A DNA stretch of 64,000 bases from Riptortus pedestris (lineage: Eukaryota > Arthropoda > Insecta > Hemiptera > Alydidae), in contig CM032228.1 in assembly GCA_019009955.1 (NCBI GenBank), positions 228,537,001 through 228,601,000 on the forward strand, given 5' to 3'. The notes under the pieces were generated by a model. It searched no databases and was not told where the DNA came from. It saw nothing but the letters and a program-made list of their open reading frames with translations. How positions within the stretch are numbered: position 1 is the stretch's first letter; each line of letters begins with the position of its first letter. A program made the position numbers and the translations under genes. Below are positions 1 to 12,323 of this stretch, piece by piece.

Positions 1-688
1 TATTTTAAAATTTAAATGTAATAATAATTACCTTCCTTGTTTATAACTGCACTACTTCACAATCATCACTAGTTGTTTGATAACTATGCTTATAACCTTT
101 CACAACCATGCTTATAACCTACCAACAACATATCATAATCTTCACAACATCCTAATTTTGTTCATATTCTGGTTAGATCTGATCATGTATTAATACGATT
201 ACAGAAAAGAAATAATATTACACTCGTGACGAAAGTAGAATTTACAACTCTCGTGAAATTACCGTAAACGTATCACTCGAGTTGTAAAATGATCTACTTT
301 CGTCACTTGTATAATAAATAACTATTGTAGCATGCACCCGCACTTTTAATAGTCTCATTATTACTTTGAGTAACTCACTAAAATTCTGATGCTGAGTTTA
401 CTTCAATTTTTGGTTACATATTCTTTTTACTGCTGCAGAAATAGGGAATAGATACTGAGATAAGATCCCCGCTGTGTCATTCGAGCACGTGAGATATTAG
501 TTTAGTACACTCAGTGTGGTTGATGGATTTTTTTTTGAACTCGAGTCTTCCCAAGTGCTGCAACATGAAAAAGATCAGTTAAAATTTAGTTGAGTATTCC
601 TAAAAAATCGATGTGATGTGCTCATGAAACAATTGATCCTGTCATATTGAGGTAACAATAACATGGTTGAATGCCAAATTATTAATAT
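1..688. other. AT-rich stretch without a gene
   Basis: No coding or RNA gene is visible. The only structure is an imperfect inverted repeat, 226-250 against 279-306, listed separately. The stretch ends at the ATAT target duplication of a solo LTR. Confidence 0.6.
226..306. repeat. Imperfect inverted repeat (hairpin)
   Basis: The left arm at 226-250 starts GTGACGAAAGTAGA and ends TTTACAACTC. The right arm at 279-306 is its reverse complement apart from about three extra bases. The loop is about 28 nt. It could be the core of a small MITE or a chance foldback. No second copy was seen in the window. Confidence 0.55.
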
Positions 689-1276
689 TGTTACGTTTTA
701 TTACCACAACCAGTAATAAACGTTGTTTGTAAGAGTTCTTTTGGATTACAAAATTAAACAAAACACAGACAAGTTTCACAGTTTTTTATCACTTCACTAT
801 TTATTTAACAATGCACTATACACTTGGTTAATTATTCTTAATTACTACTCTCAGTATGCACTGATAGCTTCACTGTTCTTCAAAGAGTCACAGTCCAATA
901 ATTCACTCACGGTCACTGAAATTCACGAAAAGACGGCACTGCACTGTCCTTTACTTCGCGGCACTGCACTGTCATAAACACGGCACTAAACTGTTCTTCT
1001 TATAAAAACACTCTACCGCACTGCACTAAGTCGCACTGTAGCACCGAACACACATATGAGCACTTGAGAAGAAAACTGACTCGCTCGCGGCTGGCCGGTT
1101 CTTTATATAGGTCGTCGCATAAATCAAAGGGGAAGGGGAAGTGGCTGTGCCCTTCGACGTCTGGACTGGAAGGGACTGGTAGGAGCTAGACCCTCTGTCG
1201 GCTTCTTTGATCTACATCGCACTTCCCAAATACGCAACTCTCTCTGCTAATCCTTCTGTATTTAATTTTCGCAACA
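689..1276 (-). mobile_element. Solo LTR of the Ty3/gypsy family
   Basis: The segment begins TGTTACG and ends CGCAACA on the + strand, the same ends as both LTRs of the element at 51422-54740, and much of the interior matches. It is flanked by identical ATAT tetramers at 685-688 and 1277-1280, as expected for a gypsy-type 4-bp target duplication. Reading the minus strand as sense, because the related gag is on minus, a TATA-like sequence lies at about 1101-1110. Short G/C-rich direct repeats (GGCACTGCACTGTC type) lie near 930-975. No internal region is present, so this is a solo LTR left by recombination between two LTRs. Confidence 0.85.
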
Positions 1277-1587
1277 ATATATAGTTATATAATCACTCGA
1301 AACCCTTCTCTGTTCCTGGTTTGGGGAACTTGGCTTGTTAATATAGATTAAGCGACGTAGTTATTCCTTGTTAGGTGGTACAGTACACAATAAAAACCAG
1401 CAAATAGATAATAAAAGACTATTATATAAATAAAAACTAATACTATTCCTTTATTCTGATAAAGGTTAAAATTGTCTTCTACTTTTAGAAAATTAAAATA
1501 ATTGATTACTAAATCTACATTTGTTCAATACATATTGTAAAATCATCTCTATAGAAAACACACACACGCATTCACGAAGGCAAGCTT

Positions 1588-1588
<1 letters not shown>

Positions 1589-1639
<51 letters not shown>
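1589..1639. repeat. (CA)n microsatellite
   Basis: An uninterrupted CA dinucleotide tract of about 25 units. It produces artificial Cys/Val-rich reading frames on the opposite strand. Confidence 0.95.
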
Positions 1640-1640
<1 letters not shown>

Positions 1641-2508
1641 TTATGCTGGATGAAACTATTAATGTAACGCAATCCAAAATGTGGCCTATTAATTATGCCT
1701 GAATGGTTAGTCGTTGTAATAGGTTCAGGTATTGCTTTTATAGTTGTTTTGGTTATAGTTTTTAATGAAGTACTAAACATCTCTTTTTAGTGCATGCACT
1801 AGGTACTATAGTGCACTATTGAACCTGCATCGCTGAATACATGTCATCATAATTACATGCTAATATGGTTTCGATTAACCTTCTGCTAGTTGCCCTTACG
1901 GGGACCATAATCTCAAGGCACTCATATTTTATTTAATGCCTGATCCTAGGCTATGATATGACTTGGAACTGAAATATATCAACTAAATTGTAGGAACCTT
2001 GGAAAAACCGCTAATTAAGCAGCTCCTACATCATGAATATCGTGAAATAATCGGTTATCAAGGTAATGATTATAACGGTAAGTATATATTAACACTGAGC
2101 TGAAAAATCCGTAAACGCCAAAAGAAATGTAATTTATTAGCATCCATTTTCCACTTTGGACTGGTGAAGCAAAGGGTGATAACCTGCAAATAGGTTATAG
2201 AGTGAGACTTCAGATTTTACTCGTCAGTTCGTCACTAAATAAATCCCTCCTCTCGCTTGGGACTCAAACCTAAATTCCTTATGACTAACTCCATAAATCA
2301 TATGGCTGGCCTGAGCCCCAAAATTGGAAAAAAGTAATACCCCCTATACACAAGAACCAACCGATATCAAACTATACAATGTAGACTTGGAGAATTGACG
2401 ATTCTCATATAAGAACGTTATTTTTCCTCCTACTTAATGCCATTTTTACAACTTAACCGAGATTTTAAGTAGGGATACAATATTTATGAATTGCACATCT
2501 TGAACAGA
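1640..2508. other. Unassigned AT-rich stretch
   Basis: About 870 bp with no gene, RNA or repeat that I can support. It runs from the CA tract to the first HINE copy. Confidence 0.5.
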
Positions 2509-3515
2509 AAATGTTCGTCACCGCAAGGGCTGCGTAAACTAAGCAGATTTCCCGCGTGAAGTTTAATAATAGATAAATAAAATAGTGAATATTAAGTGAA
2601 TAAATACAAACTATAATAAGAAACCTCCCGAAGGAAATATTCTGAAATTTAAACAAACAGGTCTGGCATGGGCTCAGGGGAAAGAAAAACAATATACATA
2701 CAGGTAACACTACCGTGAATGCCCACTAAATATACAAGTTAATAATCCCTACAACGGAAACCGGCAGAATTGTAAACCAACAGGCTAGCCAACCTCGTAG
2801 AGCTGCATAGATAGACCAGAAAGACATACAATTAATGAAATATATATCCATTTTTGAGGTGCTGGATGGTGAAGGAATTATTATCTCAGGTAAGAAAAAA
2901 CGCCTCGTTCCTTCACTATTCTTTATTCGTCGTGACTGAGCGCTTTCAGAGTATATGCTCCATCATCAGTGCCCTGCTCTTCACAATGATGTGACAGGAA
3001 CCAAGGATTCCCTGTGACTGTGGAGTCACAGGGAGTCCTTGGTTCCTGAAATATATATACCTATAACATATTAATTTTATTGAAAACAATTTACTAAAGC
3101 TAGTGCTGTAATTTATAATGAATCAGTTTTATCTCAATCACTCAAATTTTAGTAATCCAAAAACAAAAGAAGGGGGAGGGGGTCAACAGAACGTAGTTGT
3201 ATATATCTCACAAAGTAAATGTTTAATGAAAACAATATTTAGTATTTAGGCTTCAATTAATATGTTTGATTATATAACAGCATTGTTTATGTAACACTCG
3301 TAGGTGAGGGGGTTTACTGAAGGCTGAAAACTGAATTATTCAAATATCTCGGTTAATATGCTATAAGATTGAATCTATACATTTTTTTTCGATCCGACGT
3401 ATAGTAATGGAGATACTTCGAATTTCCAAATTTCTCCCCTGGTCCGATTTCAGCCGTTAACGAATTAGATCTTTCTTTTTACATCAAAGGACTAAATATC
3501 GAGTTTGGTAACGAA
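2509..3515 (-). mobile_element. HINE copy 1 (Helentron-like), 5' truncated, with insertion
   Basis: On the minus strand the 3' end is recognisable at 2510-2560: stem-loop region, TTTACGCAG-like sequence and subterminal GGGAAATCTGCT. It continues through the interior shared with other copies, including the Cys-free AT-rich block and the GAAATCGGACC block near 3440. It stops near 3515 before any (TA)n tract or 5' palindrome, so the 5' end is missing. At about 2698-3047 the family sequence is interrupted by roughly 350 bp of unrelated DNA carrying two hairpins. Confidence 0.75.
2698..3048 (-). repeat. Insertion with a UGAUGAU hairpin and a 25-bp palindrome
   Basis: This DNA interrupts HINE copy 1. 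On the minus strand, around 2925-2975, GCAC-UGAUGAU-GGAG...CUCU-GAAA-GCGC is followed about 12 nt later by AATAAA, a module repeated elsewhere (see 12090, 19090, 19775). Next to it, 2995-3019 and 3024-3048 form a near-perfect 25-bp inverted repeat with a 4-nt loop. The AATAAA suggests the 3' end of a retroelement, possibly Penelope-like. That is inference. Confidence 0.5.
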
Positions 3516-4991
3516 ATCTGCTGAAATTACTTATCCACTGGCTTCCATGATACTTATTGACTGAAACTCAACTGATCTTGATGATACTTAAAATAAGTTA
3601 GTTGCTGTGCTGCGGCTATTTCTGGTTAACTCAAACTGATACCATTAGCTAATGAGTCCTTCAACTCAAATCGAACTGTAGTTTGTAGGTAGCTAGCAAT
3701 TAGAAGGCGGGGAAGATGATGTGACGTCAGAGAAACCCTCTTTAGCCGAATGTAAATACGGAGGATGCTTCCACGCGGAAAACGACTATTTGACTTAATT
3801 TCCTTGAGCCCTTTCAACTATTTAAAGAGTGGAACTATTACTGGCTATAATTATGGGCTTACTCATTTTTATGAATAATACTGAGTTGAAAAAAAAAAAA
3901 ATCGCAATTAATTAGCCACTTAATATGGGACTTCATAAAATAATATCCATCCAAAACATAATTTCCATAATCAAAGAAGTTCAAAGGAAAGTGACTTTGG
4001 GCCCAAAACATATATTCAAATTTGCTTAAATCAAAAATATACATATATTGCAATGTGTACAAATTCTAGAGCTATGGTAGTAAGTGAAAAAGGCATAACA
4101 AGCATGCCAAAATACGACGGTAGACGAAATTTGTAGTTCTTGCAACGAACAGACATGTTTTCAAGAAATACAAAATTTTACGAAGTGTGTTCGTCTCCAA
4201 GTAGTGAGTGGTCCAAATTCTACAAGGGATGTCTGGAAAAAAAACCCTGGTTAGTAATCCCGAAATTGATTCACGCTTTGCTGCCTCTCGTCTTCGAAAT
4301 TTCAACCATTAAAGTTTTTCCATCATTTGCATGCAGCAGGAAATATGAAAACAAAAACTACACTTTTTGTCTTGAACAAGCAAACTATTTGCCTTTTTGC
4401 AACCGAATCAGGTCCAGATATGGCATATTTAATCCAAATCCTCTAGGATGAGATTGTTTCATATATAAAAATTTATATTTGATACTTATTAATAACTTTA
4501 AAAATAACGTATATTTTTTTATCACTATCTGTTGTACCTGAGTATGTGTTGTACAATCCTTTAATTTGAGATAATTAAAAAATATATTAAATATTATAAT
4601 GCTATATAGACCAATTTGATTTAAAATAAATACCAACTTTTTTCATTCTGTGTCTCCATTATCTTTATTAAATCAAATTTTTATTAATTAACAATCCAAT
4701 GATAATTTACGTGGCAATACATAAATTGGATCATTAATGAATTATTTAATTTTATGATAATAATAATATTTCAAGTGGTACATAATCCACTTCGTCAGTG
4801 CCTAGAGTTAAAGATTTTTAATACTCCATTTAATTATTAATTTTTATATTAACAACTTAAATTCAAGTACTTGTTCGTCTATATCACTTTTCTAGCTGTA
4901 GGCCACTATAAAATACCTTAACCCACTTAACTGGACGATATATATAATAATATTATTTATTTATTTATTTTTTCAAATATATTTATATTAT

Positions 4992-5043
<52 letters not shown>

Positions 5044-6861
5044 TAGATTACTTGTCCCATGTGTATAATTTAAATTTGAATTTGGTGGTTGTTTTGCGAT
5101 CTAGATTTGAATAATCGTGATAAAATTAATTATTAATTGGAATTGTTTAATACTTGGATGAAAAGGTAGGATGGACTTGAGTGTAAGTGTATGAACATAT
5201 TTTAAACGATTTTTCTTTTATTAATTAATTAAATTCGTAATTACTTTTGCAAATATTTCACTTTATAATTATATTATATTACTAACTTCCGTTATTCTTG
5301 GATACTCATATTTATGAGGGAACTTATCAGGAATGCCGGTTTCCTTTGTTGTGAGGTCGTTAATATAAAGTAGGAAATAATTGTAATCATCATAACGTTT
5401 ATATAACTTAAAGACGTTGAAAAAGATAAAGAATCCGACATTTTTTCAATGAAGATTCCATGTGCATTGATAGCGTATTTCACGCGAGAATGCAATTTCT
5501 TTACCATGATTTTACATAATTATACAATACAATTACACATCGAACGTAGTATCTGTGGCCTCAGTTTAGAAGCTGAATTGTAACTTTTCAATAAAATCAG
5601 ATTATTTCTTTTTGTATGATAGTATTGTGATTCCAGTTTTGTTTTTACATTAACATATTGGTATATGAAGAGGTCCGATTTCGTTAGCCACTTCTTCATT
5701 TTTGTATTTTCATTACGAAGTATCACAAACCATCTTCTGGTCATTTTATATTTTTAGATATATTTGAATTTTCTGCTTGTTTCGTCCACTGCATGCAACT
5801 ATGTGTAATGGGGACGGCTTAGCCTTGATTTCATAAAGTGTATGTTAATGACTGAAAAAAGAAATCAGAAATCAGCGACCACAAACACAAGAAAAAATGT
5901 TCAAAACGAAATGCTTTCTGAAGAAAATACCACATGGAGAAGTCTACATCAACCCTGTATGTTTCTCATTAGGAGAAGAATTTATATAAAAACCAATGAA
6001 CTGTTAATATAAACAGTCTAACTCAAAAAGGAAATGAATATTTGATTTAGATTTTATAAGTAAAACAACTAAATAAAAACTTCGTCCAAACTAGAAGTTG
6101 TTGGTTGATTGTTCACTAGGAGTAGTTGGAAGCAGTTAAAAAGAAAGATAATTGGTTAGCCGTAAATATGAACATAAAGGCCTTAGGCCGGACAAACATA
6201 AACTGTGTCAGAAAAGAAAATGTTTTTGTTGGAGTCGCGTTAGGAAACTGTAGAAATATTGTGAATGAAGAAACTGGCGAAAAACAAGGAGTTGGAGGAG
6301 TCCCGCAGTCTAGACACTTTTCTATTTATTAAAAGGACCGCTTTCTGTTGACTTGGATCTCAGCTGGCTTCTCCGTTTGTTAAGTGCATTAATAAAATGC
6401 GAGAACTACAACGACTGGGCGACTGTTAGAAAAATAGTGGTTTTGGGCTTCTGATGTTATATCTCGGCAAAACATAACAGCCTTTGTCCGAAACATAGAC
6501 TGTTTCTATGGGCTGTGACCTATTCAGTAATAATGAGTAAAAATAAACATTTTACTCTGCAATTGTGTGAGAAAAGTAGGCTGGACTGGATGATTTCAAA
6601 TGGTAGTGTAATGAAATATAATGGGTAACTAAATGAAGTAAAGTATGGTATAATGAGTCTTATCATGGTGGATTTGATGGTGGACTGGAAATTATGTGTT
6701 TGTAGTTAGAGTAAACAAACCATTGAAAGGTTCAATAAGGTAGAACTATTGAACTTTTGACTGGAGAAAAGAAGTGGTTTGTTACTTAATTCTGATGTAA
6801 AGTCTCTCCAAGTAAACAATACTCTTCACTTCCAACAGCACTATTGTGAAATAATATGACT
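3516..6861. other. Long AT-rich stretch without a recognised gene
   Basis: Open frames here are short (at most about 100 codons), lack recognisable motifs and overlap low-complexity sequence. The only clear element is a (TA)n tract at about 4996-5039. I see no splice-bounded coding pattern, RNA gene or terminal repeats. Confidence 0.5.
4996..5039. repeat. (TA)n microsatellite
   Basis: A perfect TA tract of about 21 units. It is not embedded in a recognisable HINE copy, unlike most (TA)n tracts in this window. Confidence 0.95.
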
Positions 6862-7003
6862 GGGCAGGTAAAGTGAGTTTCCCGCCTAAAGCTAGTTCGG
6901 CCGTAACTGTTCGGCTCTCTTATGGAGATTTCTCTATTGTATAATTTCACGTGAGAAATCTGCTTAGAGGGGCTGCGTACCCTGCGCGACGGACTTTTCT
7001 TAA
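6862..7003 (+). mobile_element. HINE 3'-end fragment
   Basis: Only the last ~140 bp of the family are present: the GGCCGTAACTGTTCG block, subterminal GAAATCTGCT and a decayed stem-loop with CTGCG and GACGGACTTTT at about 6990-7003. The upstream part is missing. Confidence 0.65.
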
Positions 7004-7119
7004 GTTGAGAGTTACTGTGCAGTTTTGAGCTCGTAAATAGTCTGAACCCAGATCAAATAAAAATTATGAGTATATATACATATTCATGTGCATATATTTC
7101 TATATTTTATATATGTGTA

Positions 7120-7242
7120 TATAAATTTGAAGGTATCATATCCTCGTGTTTTCATAGACAGGGATTGATTGGTATATGAAGAAATATTTCGGTAATCCCT
7201 TACTGAGTACAATCTCAATAGCTGTTGTCATTTAGGGGGAAA
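7120..7242 (-). mobile_element. Decayed HINE 5'-end fragment
   Basis: The minus-strand 5' region can still be matched: a TACTGAGTACAATCTCAATAGCTG stretch corresponds to the intact CATGAGTACGACCTCAATAGCTG. It is preceded by a GATTGATTGGTATATGAAGAAA block. The terminal palindrome is no longer intact. Assigned by similarity only. Confidence 0.45.
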
Positions 7243-7472
7243 TTCGATGATATATAAAAGGATAGTTTACAGGATAAATTATGATTTTTTAAATTTTAAT
7301 TCACTATTAAGTTTTGTCTTTAATCTACTTGAAAACCAATTATTTTTGTAGGGAACTTAAAATAAACCAGCGTCTGTGGTTTTTCCCTGAGCTAGTTTAT
7401 TGGACAAGACACTTTGAAGCGTATCTATTTTTTTTTTCAACGTAGACTACCAACATAAAAGTGGGTTAGAAT

Positions 7473-7700
7473 TTGGCGTCGGCCACTAAGTGCACATCCC
7501 ACGTGAGTAACTTTTACAGTAAGTTAATGCATTTTGGGAAGGAGAATTACTTGGAGGGGGTTGATATAAATCAAGCTAAACAAACTTTGTTCATAAACGC
7601 CCCTAAATATACTAGAGATAAATACAGAGCTGCCTTAAAAGCTTGCTCTAATCTGCAGGATTTATTGGGACCAGAGGAGGCAAGGTTATGGAAATTTACA
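7473..7700 (+). pseudogene. Unrecognised coding-like fragment, possibly one exon
   Basis: The open frame here has a composition unlike the surrounding low-complexity DNA. Its segment around codons 15-60 reads as ordinary globular protein (FYSKLMHFGKENYLEGV, then FINAPKYTRDKYRAALKACS). No ATG opens it; the first codon of the frame is TTG. A possible splice acceptor (TTTTACAG) lies at 7511-7518 and a weak donor-like AAGGTTATG at about 7681. Downstream the frame runs into a ~55-nt poly-A tract (7790-7845) that cannot be genuine coding sequence. I do not recognise the family. It may be an isolated or captured exon, or chance. No function is proposed. Confidence 0.3.
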
Positions 7701-7782
7701 ATATCATACCTCGTTACCTTCTACTGTGTTTGCGCTCTTACAGAATGTTTTTCATTTATCGGGTTTTACTCATTAAAGCTTT

Positions 7783-7786
<4 letters not shown>

Positions 7787-7845
<59 letters not shown>
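7787..7845. repeat. Poly-A tract
   Basis: About 55 consecutive A preceded by a T run. It could be the tail of an old retroposed sequence, but no recognisable retroelement body precedes it. Confidence 0.9.
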
Positions 7846-7847
<2 letters not shown>

Positions 7848-8026
7848 ACTCCTGCTACTCTTACTTAGCAGATGGCAAACATGAGGTTCCTTACCATTTT
7901 TACAAATAAAATATTTAAACGTTTCAAGTAAATTTGATTATCAAGTACCTTATTGGTTGAAATGAAACACGAAAAGGTAAAGGTAAACAGAAGGGTGGAC
8001 TTCCAGCATTATAAGTTTAATGTTTT

Positions 8027-8728
8027 AGCAGATTTCCCTTAAGGGGGGTTTAGAGGGGGAGAATATTGAAAATTCGAAATATCTCCGTTACTATACGTCG
8101 GATCGAAGAAAAGTATAGAATTAATCTTATAGAAAATGACTGGTACTATAAATATTGTTATATATATATATTTATTCTCTATCTTGAAAATAACCGAGAT
8201 ATATGCATTTTTCAGTTTTCAGCCTTCAACAATCTCCCACTTCTACTCATGTTACATATACAATACTCGGATATGTAATAAACCACATCATTTGAAGCTT
8301 CAATACCAAATATTGTATTCAAGAGACCTTTATTATACGAGATACATGCAAATATGTTCTGATGATCCCCCCCCCCCCCGTTTTCTTGGAATACTAAAAT
8401 TTTATTGATTGAGTTAAAAATTATTCTGACTCATTATTAATTACAGTACTAGGTGTAGTAAATAGTTCTCAATAAAATTAATATGTTATATTCTGATATA
8501 TTTCAGTAATCTTTTTTCTTTCCGGTGTGAGGTGGGTAGACCTGTTTTTTTACATTTCTAACCTAAAGCTCCCTGTCGGCAGGTTATTGAACTTGGATGA
8601 AACATTTCTTATTTCCATTTGTATTTATTCACGGTGGTGTTGTGTTTGCAGTATGTATATTTATCTATTACTAAACTTCACGAGGGAAATCTGCTTAGTT
8701 AACGCAGCCCCTGCGTGACGGACTTTTT
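8027..8728 (+). mobile_element. HINE copy, internally deleted
   Basis: AGCAGATTTCCCTTAAGG at 8027-8044 is joined directly to the GGGGTTTAGAGG block that normally lies downstream of the (TA)n tract, so the microsatellite and 5' half are deleted. The 3' end is complete: subterminal GGGAAATCTGCT, the CGCAGCCCCTGCG stem-loop and GACGGACTTTTT ending near 8728. The left flank ends in TTTT. Confidence 0.85.
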
Positions 8729-10034
8729 ATTATAATAAGTTCTATAATTCTTGTCCTACACATTTTTTCCAAAGTGGAATAATAAAGGAGCTATTTGAAT
8801 TTATGAGATAACAGAAAATTATATTTATTTCCATTTTAATGTATCAGTGAATTTCCATCTGAATTTATCATTTTCAAATCAACAGTAATTTAATGGAAAT
8901 TCCCAAATACAAATTATGTCCCATGTATATTGCAATATTTACATTTGTACATTTATTAGTATAAATTTTGTATGGTGTTAATTGCTCATTTTTTGACAAG
9001 AATTATAACGTGTATTGCTATTTATTTGTGTTGCTTAGGCTAATTGAGTTTAGTTATTTATATGTAAACAACATTTCACAGCCAGAATGGGACTAAAATT
9101 TTTTATTTAACCAGTGTAAATCACAAGTTTAGCAAATGAAATTAAGACGCCTCAGCTCGCACATCTAAGACGAGCCCAAAAAATATCGTATATTGAACAT
9201 GATTAAAGAAACTAATTTAATTGAAGTTATTAATTATTTTTCTCACTATCAAAATTATTTTCTTATATATGGTGCGACTTAACCGGCTCAAATCAAATGA
9301 GCTGGGTTTAATATCTACTATTTTTAGGTGGCTATCATAAAAAAAAAAAAAAAAAAGGTTTTAGACATTTTTGAACGTTTCCAATATTTTCTAAATACTA
9401 ATTCGCTGAGTAATTTGTTTACTAGGTTATTTTGAAAACCTTATTTGGTAGATGTATTATAAGTTCGAGTTTCTGTCCAGCGTCTTCATGATTCTGAAAG
9501 TAGTAGCTCTTTGTTTTACAGCTCTTTGGAAGATGTTTATATCTTTTATTCTTTTAATTGTAATATAAATGTACCTGTTAGTTATACGGTAAATATTTTG
9601 TTGTATCTAGAAAACATAATGTATCTCTCTAAATGATGACTTATGTGTGTATTTATCTAAACGCACTTCACATCGTCACTGCCGTAAATATGTGTTACCG
9701 CCTTGCCTGCGAATGTTGACAAGTTCATAATTCTGTTGTAAGATGTAACTGTGTACCTTCGATTTCGATGAAAAGACTAAAAGGGGTATTAATGTTGTAG
9801 AAAATGTTTTTTGCAAGGTTCTCAGAATGTATCATTTACAGAAGATTTGTATAAGACCATCCTTATTCATCTTAAAAACATCATTAAATAAAATTTGTCA
9901 TTAAATTGACATTCCACAACATAAAACTATTCTAGGTATTACTTCCACAAATCAAACACATTATACTTCGAGTTTTGACGAAATAGATTAGTATTGATGT
10001 CGTTCCTGAAGCTTTCCGATTGGCTGTAAAAAAG
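8729..10034. other. AT-rich stretch without a recognised feature
   Basis: About 1.3 kb with a short poly-A tract (9340-9357) and no gene, RNA or repeat that I can support. Confidence 0.5.
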
Positions 10035-10455
10035 AAAAGTCCGTCACGCAGGGGCTGCGTAAACTAAGCAGATTTCCCACGTGAAGTTTTACAATAGAGA
10101 AATTTCACGAGATTTAAGGAAACTGCCGAACTAGCTTTTGGCGGAAAAGTCGTTCGTCCGTTAGCAACCCAGATTTAATAAAAATGAATGTATCTCGGTT
10201 AATATTCAAGATAGAGAATAAATGTATACAACAATATTTATAGTAAATTTAATTTGTAATAAGATTGGTTCGGTACAATATTTCGATCCGACGTATAGTA
10301 ACGGAGATATTTCGAATGTTCGAAAATCCTTCCCTCTAATTCCCCACTGGTTCGATTTCAGCCGTAAACAAATTTGATCTTTCTTTTTATATAAAACGAC
10401 TAAATATGGAGTTTGGCAACGATCAAACAAAAATCGATCGCTAGAGCGGTAACAG

Positions 10456-10505
<50 letters not shown>

Positions 10506-10627
10506 TTTTGAACGGACCTCATTTTCGTCATCTGCTAGGAAGGATCGATGGACATTTGAAGAAAAATTTCGAAAATTCCGTCACGAGTACGACCTCAATA
10601 GCTGATTTCCCTTAAGGGAAATCTGCT
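10035..10627 (-). mobile_element. HINE copy, short complete form
   Basis: Both ends are present on the minus strand. The 3' stem-loop and AAAAGTCCGTCACGCAGGGG lie at 10035-10060, and the 5' palindrome (CTTAAGGGAAATCTGCT) ends at 10627. A (TA)n tract lies at about 10461-10502. At about 590 bp it lacks the middle block (poly-C, GTATTTATTCACGGTGG) of the long copies, so it belongs to a short subfamily. Confidence 0.88.
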
Positions 10628-11017
10628 ATAAAGTGATTCATATTTATAACAGGAAAAAAATAAATTTATTCGCACTCATGCTCGGTGTGTTATTTATTGA
10701 CTCCTCTGGTGAAAACTAAGCATATTGAACATAGATTATACTGAGTTTAGAGTCTTGAGGGGTAATGAGGAAGGATGGCTAAGGCGATGTAATTTCGCCC
10801 AACGCCTCGGAATGTCGTTATCTCGCTCTGTTGCTAACGGAATATTGTTAATAAAGTTCTAGAATATCTAGGTAAGGCGTTGTTGAATAAATTATTGAAC
10901 GAGGAAATAACCATTAATGACTTTATAAATGCCTTTTTTGGGAAGCTAACACTATTTTATTGCTGCAGCCAGTAAAATGTTGGTTATCTGAAACCCTAAA
11001 TCATTTTCAAGTTAATT
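10628..11017. other. Spacer between two HINE copies
   Basis: About 390 bp without a gene or recognised repeat, between oppositely oriented HINE copies. Confidence 0.5.
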
Positions 11018-11139
11018 AGCAGATTTCCCTTAAGGGAAATCAGCTATTGAGGTCGTACTCATGACGCGAGTTTCGAAAAGTTTCTTCAAATGTCCATCGA
11101 TCCTACCCAGGAGATGACGAAAATGAGGTCCGTTCAAAA

Positions 11140-11201
<62 letters not shown>

Positions 11202-11690
11202 CTGTTAACGCTCTAGCGGTCGCAATTTTTGTTTGATCGTTACCAAACTTGGAATTTAATCGTTATATGTAAAAAGAAAGATCAAGTTCGTTAATGGCTG
11301 AAATCGGACCAGTGGGAGGGGGGGTTTAGAGAAAAGATTTTCGGAAAATTCAAGATATTTCCATTATTATGCGTTGGATCGAAAAATTATGTAGAATCAA
11401 TCTTATTGCAAATTAAATTTACTATACATATTGTTCTATACATTTATTCTGTATCTTGAATATTAACCGAGATATTTGCATTTGTATTCTGCATTGGTCG
11501 GCAGGAGTGAGCTGCTTGGTACTTTCGGAAGAGAGCTCTGGCGGCCGTTTTCGTAACTATTCGTCCCTCGTGTATAAGTTTAGTGATCCCTTACTACTTA
11601 CTACACTTGTTATTGGGCGGATTTCTCTATTGCAAAACCTCACGTGGGAAATCTGCTTAGTTTACGCAGCCCCTGCGTGACGGACTTTTT
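11018..11690 (+). mobile_element. HINE copy, short complete form
   Basis: The 5' palindrome lies at 11018-11045, the (TA)n tract at about 11142-11197, and the 3' subterminal GGGAAATCTGCT, stem-loop and GACGGACTTTTTT end near 11690. It carries the CTCTGGCGGCCGTTTTCG block of the short subfamily. Confidence 0.9.
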
Positions 11691-11782
11691 TGCAGTTTTT
11701 CGACTACCATTGTTTATGTTCACGGAGTTAATATATATTTTTGTTGGAATCGACTTTAACACAAATAGTGCTCTGACTCTAA

Positions 11783-11835
11783 TTAAAAATTCCGTCTCTC
11801 TGGGGCTGCGTATACTAAACATATTTCTAATGTAC
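11783..11835 (-). mobile_element. HINE 3'-end remnant
   Basis: About 50 bp matching a minus-oriented 3' end (CCGTCTCTCTGGGGCTGCGTA, ACTAAACATATTTC) with several substitutions. The rest of the element is absent. Confidence 0.5.
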
Positions 11836-12087
11836 AGTACAAAATATTGCCCTACCACTAACTATTCCATATTTTCCTTGTAATAAGTAGACTATACAAC
11901 CGGGTCTTAAAAGTTATACAGGACATGATATGTTTAGTGTAAAATGAGCTCTAATGGAAAAGCGGATTAGTAGGAGTAGAGATTTTCAATTGCATATATC
12001 TTGGTTAATATTATTGTAAGTAAGAGTAATAAGGTAGAGATAAACATCTTAATCTGGATGTACACAGTAGGCCTGTTTTCCTCATCA

Positions 12088-12152
12088 ATGAGTTTATTTT
12101 GACGAAGTGCACTTACAGAGCACAGCTCCATCTTCAGTGCCTGTTGACATAC
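12088..12152 (-). repeat. UGAAGAU hairpin followed by AATAAA
   Basis: On the minus strand GCAC-UGAAGAU-GGAGC-UGU-GCUCU-GUAA-GUGC folds as two short stems around an internal loop, and AATAAA follows about 10 nt later. The same architecture occurs at about 2925, 19092 and 19775 with compensated stem changes, suggesting a conserved 3'-end structure of a retroelement family. Confidence 0.5.
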
Positions 12153-12323
12153 ACGACAACTTTCACAAAATTTGGTATACATACGATTATAATATTGCTT
12201 AATATTATGTGATTATTGAAATGTGGGTAGTATTCAAAGGATGGAGAACACAAAACATAAAGAAACTTCCTCGTTAGGGAGACGCTGCCTGGAAAGCAGG
12301 ATGGATCAAAGGAAACACAAAAC

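Noticed and set aside
1493..1780. Minus-strand frame with a long Cys-Val repeat
   Set aside because: It is a translation of the (CA)n microsatellite, with no coding features on either side.
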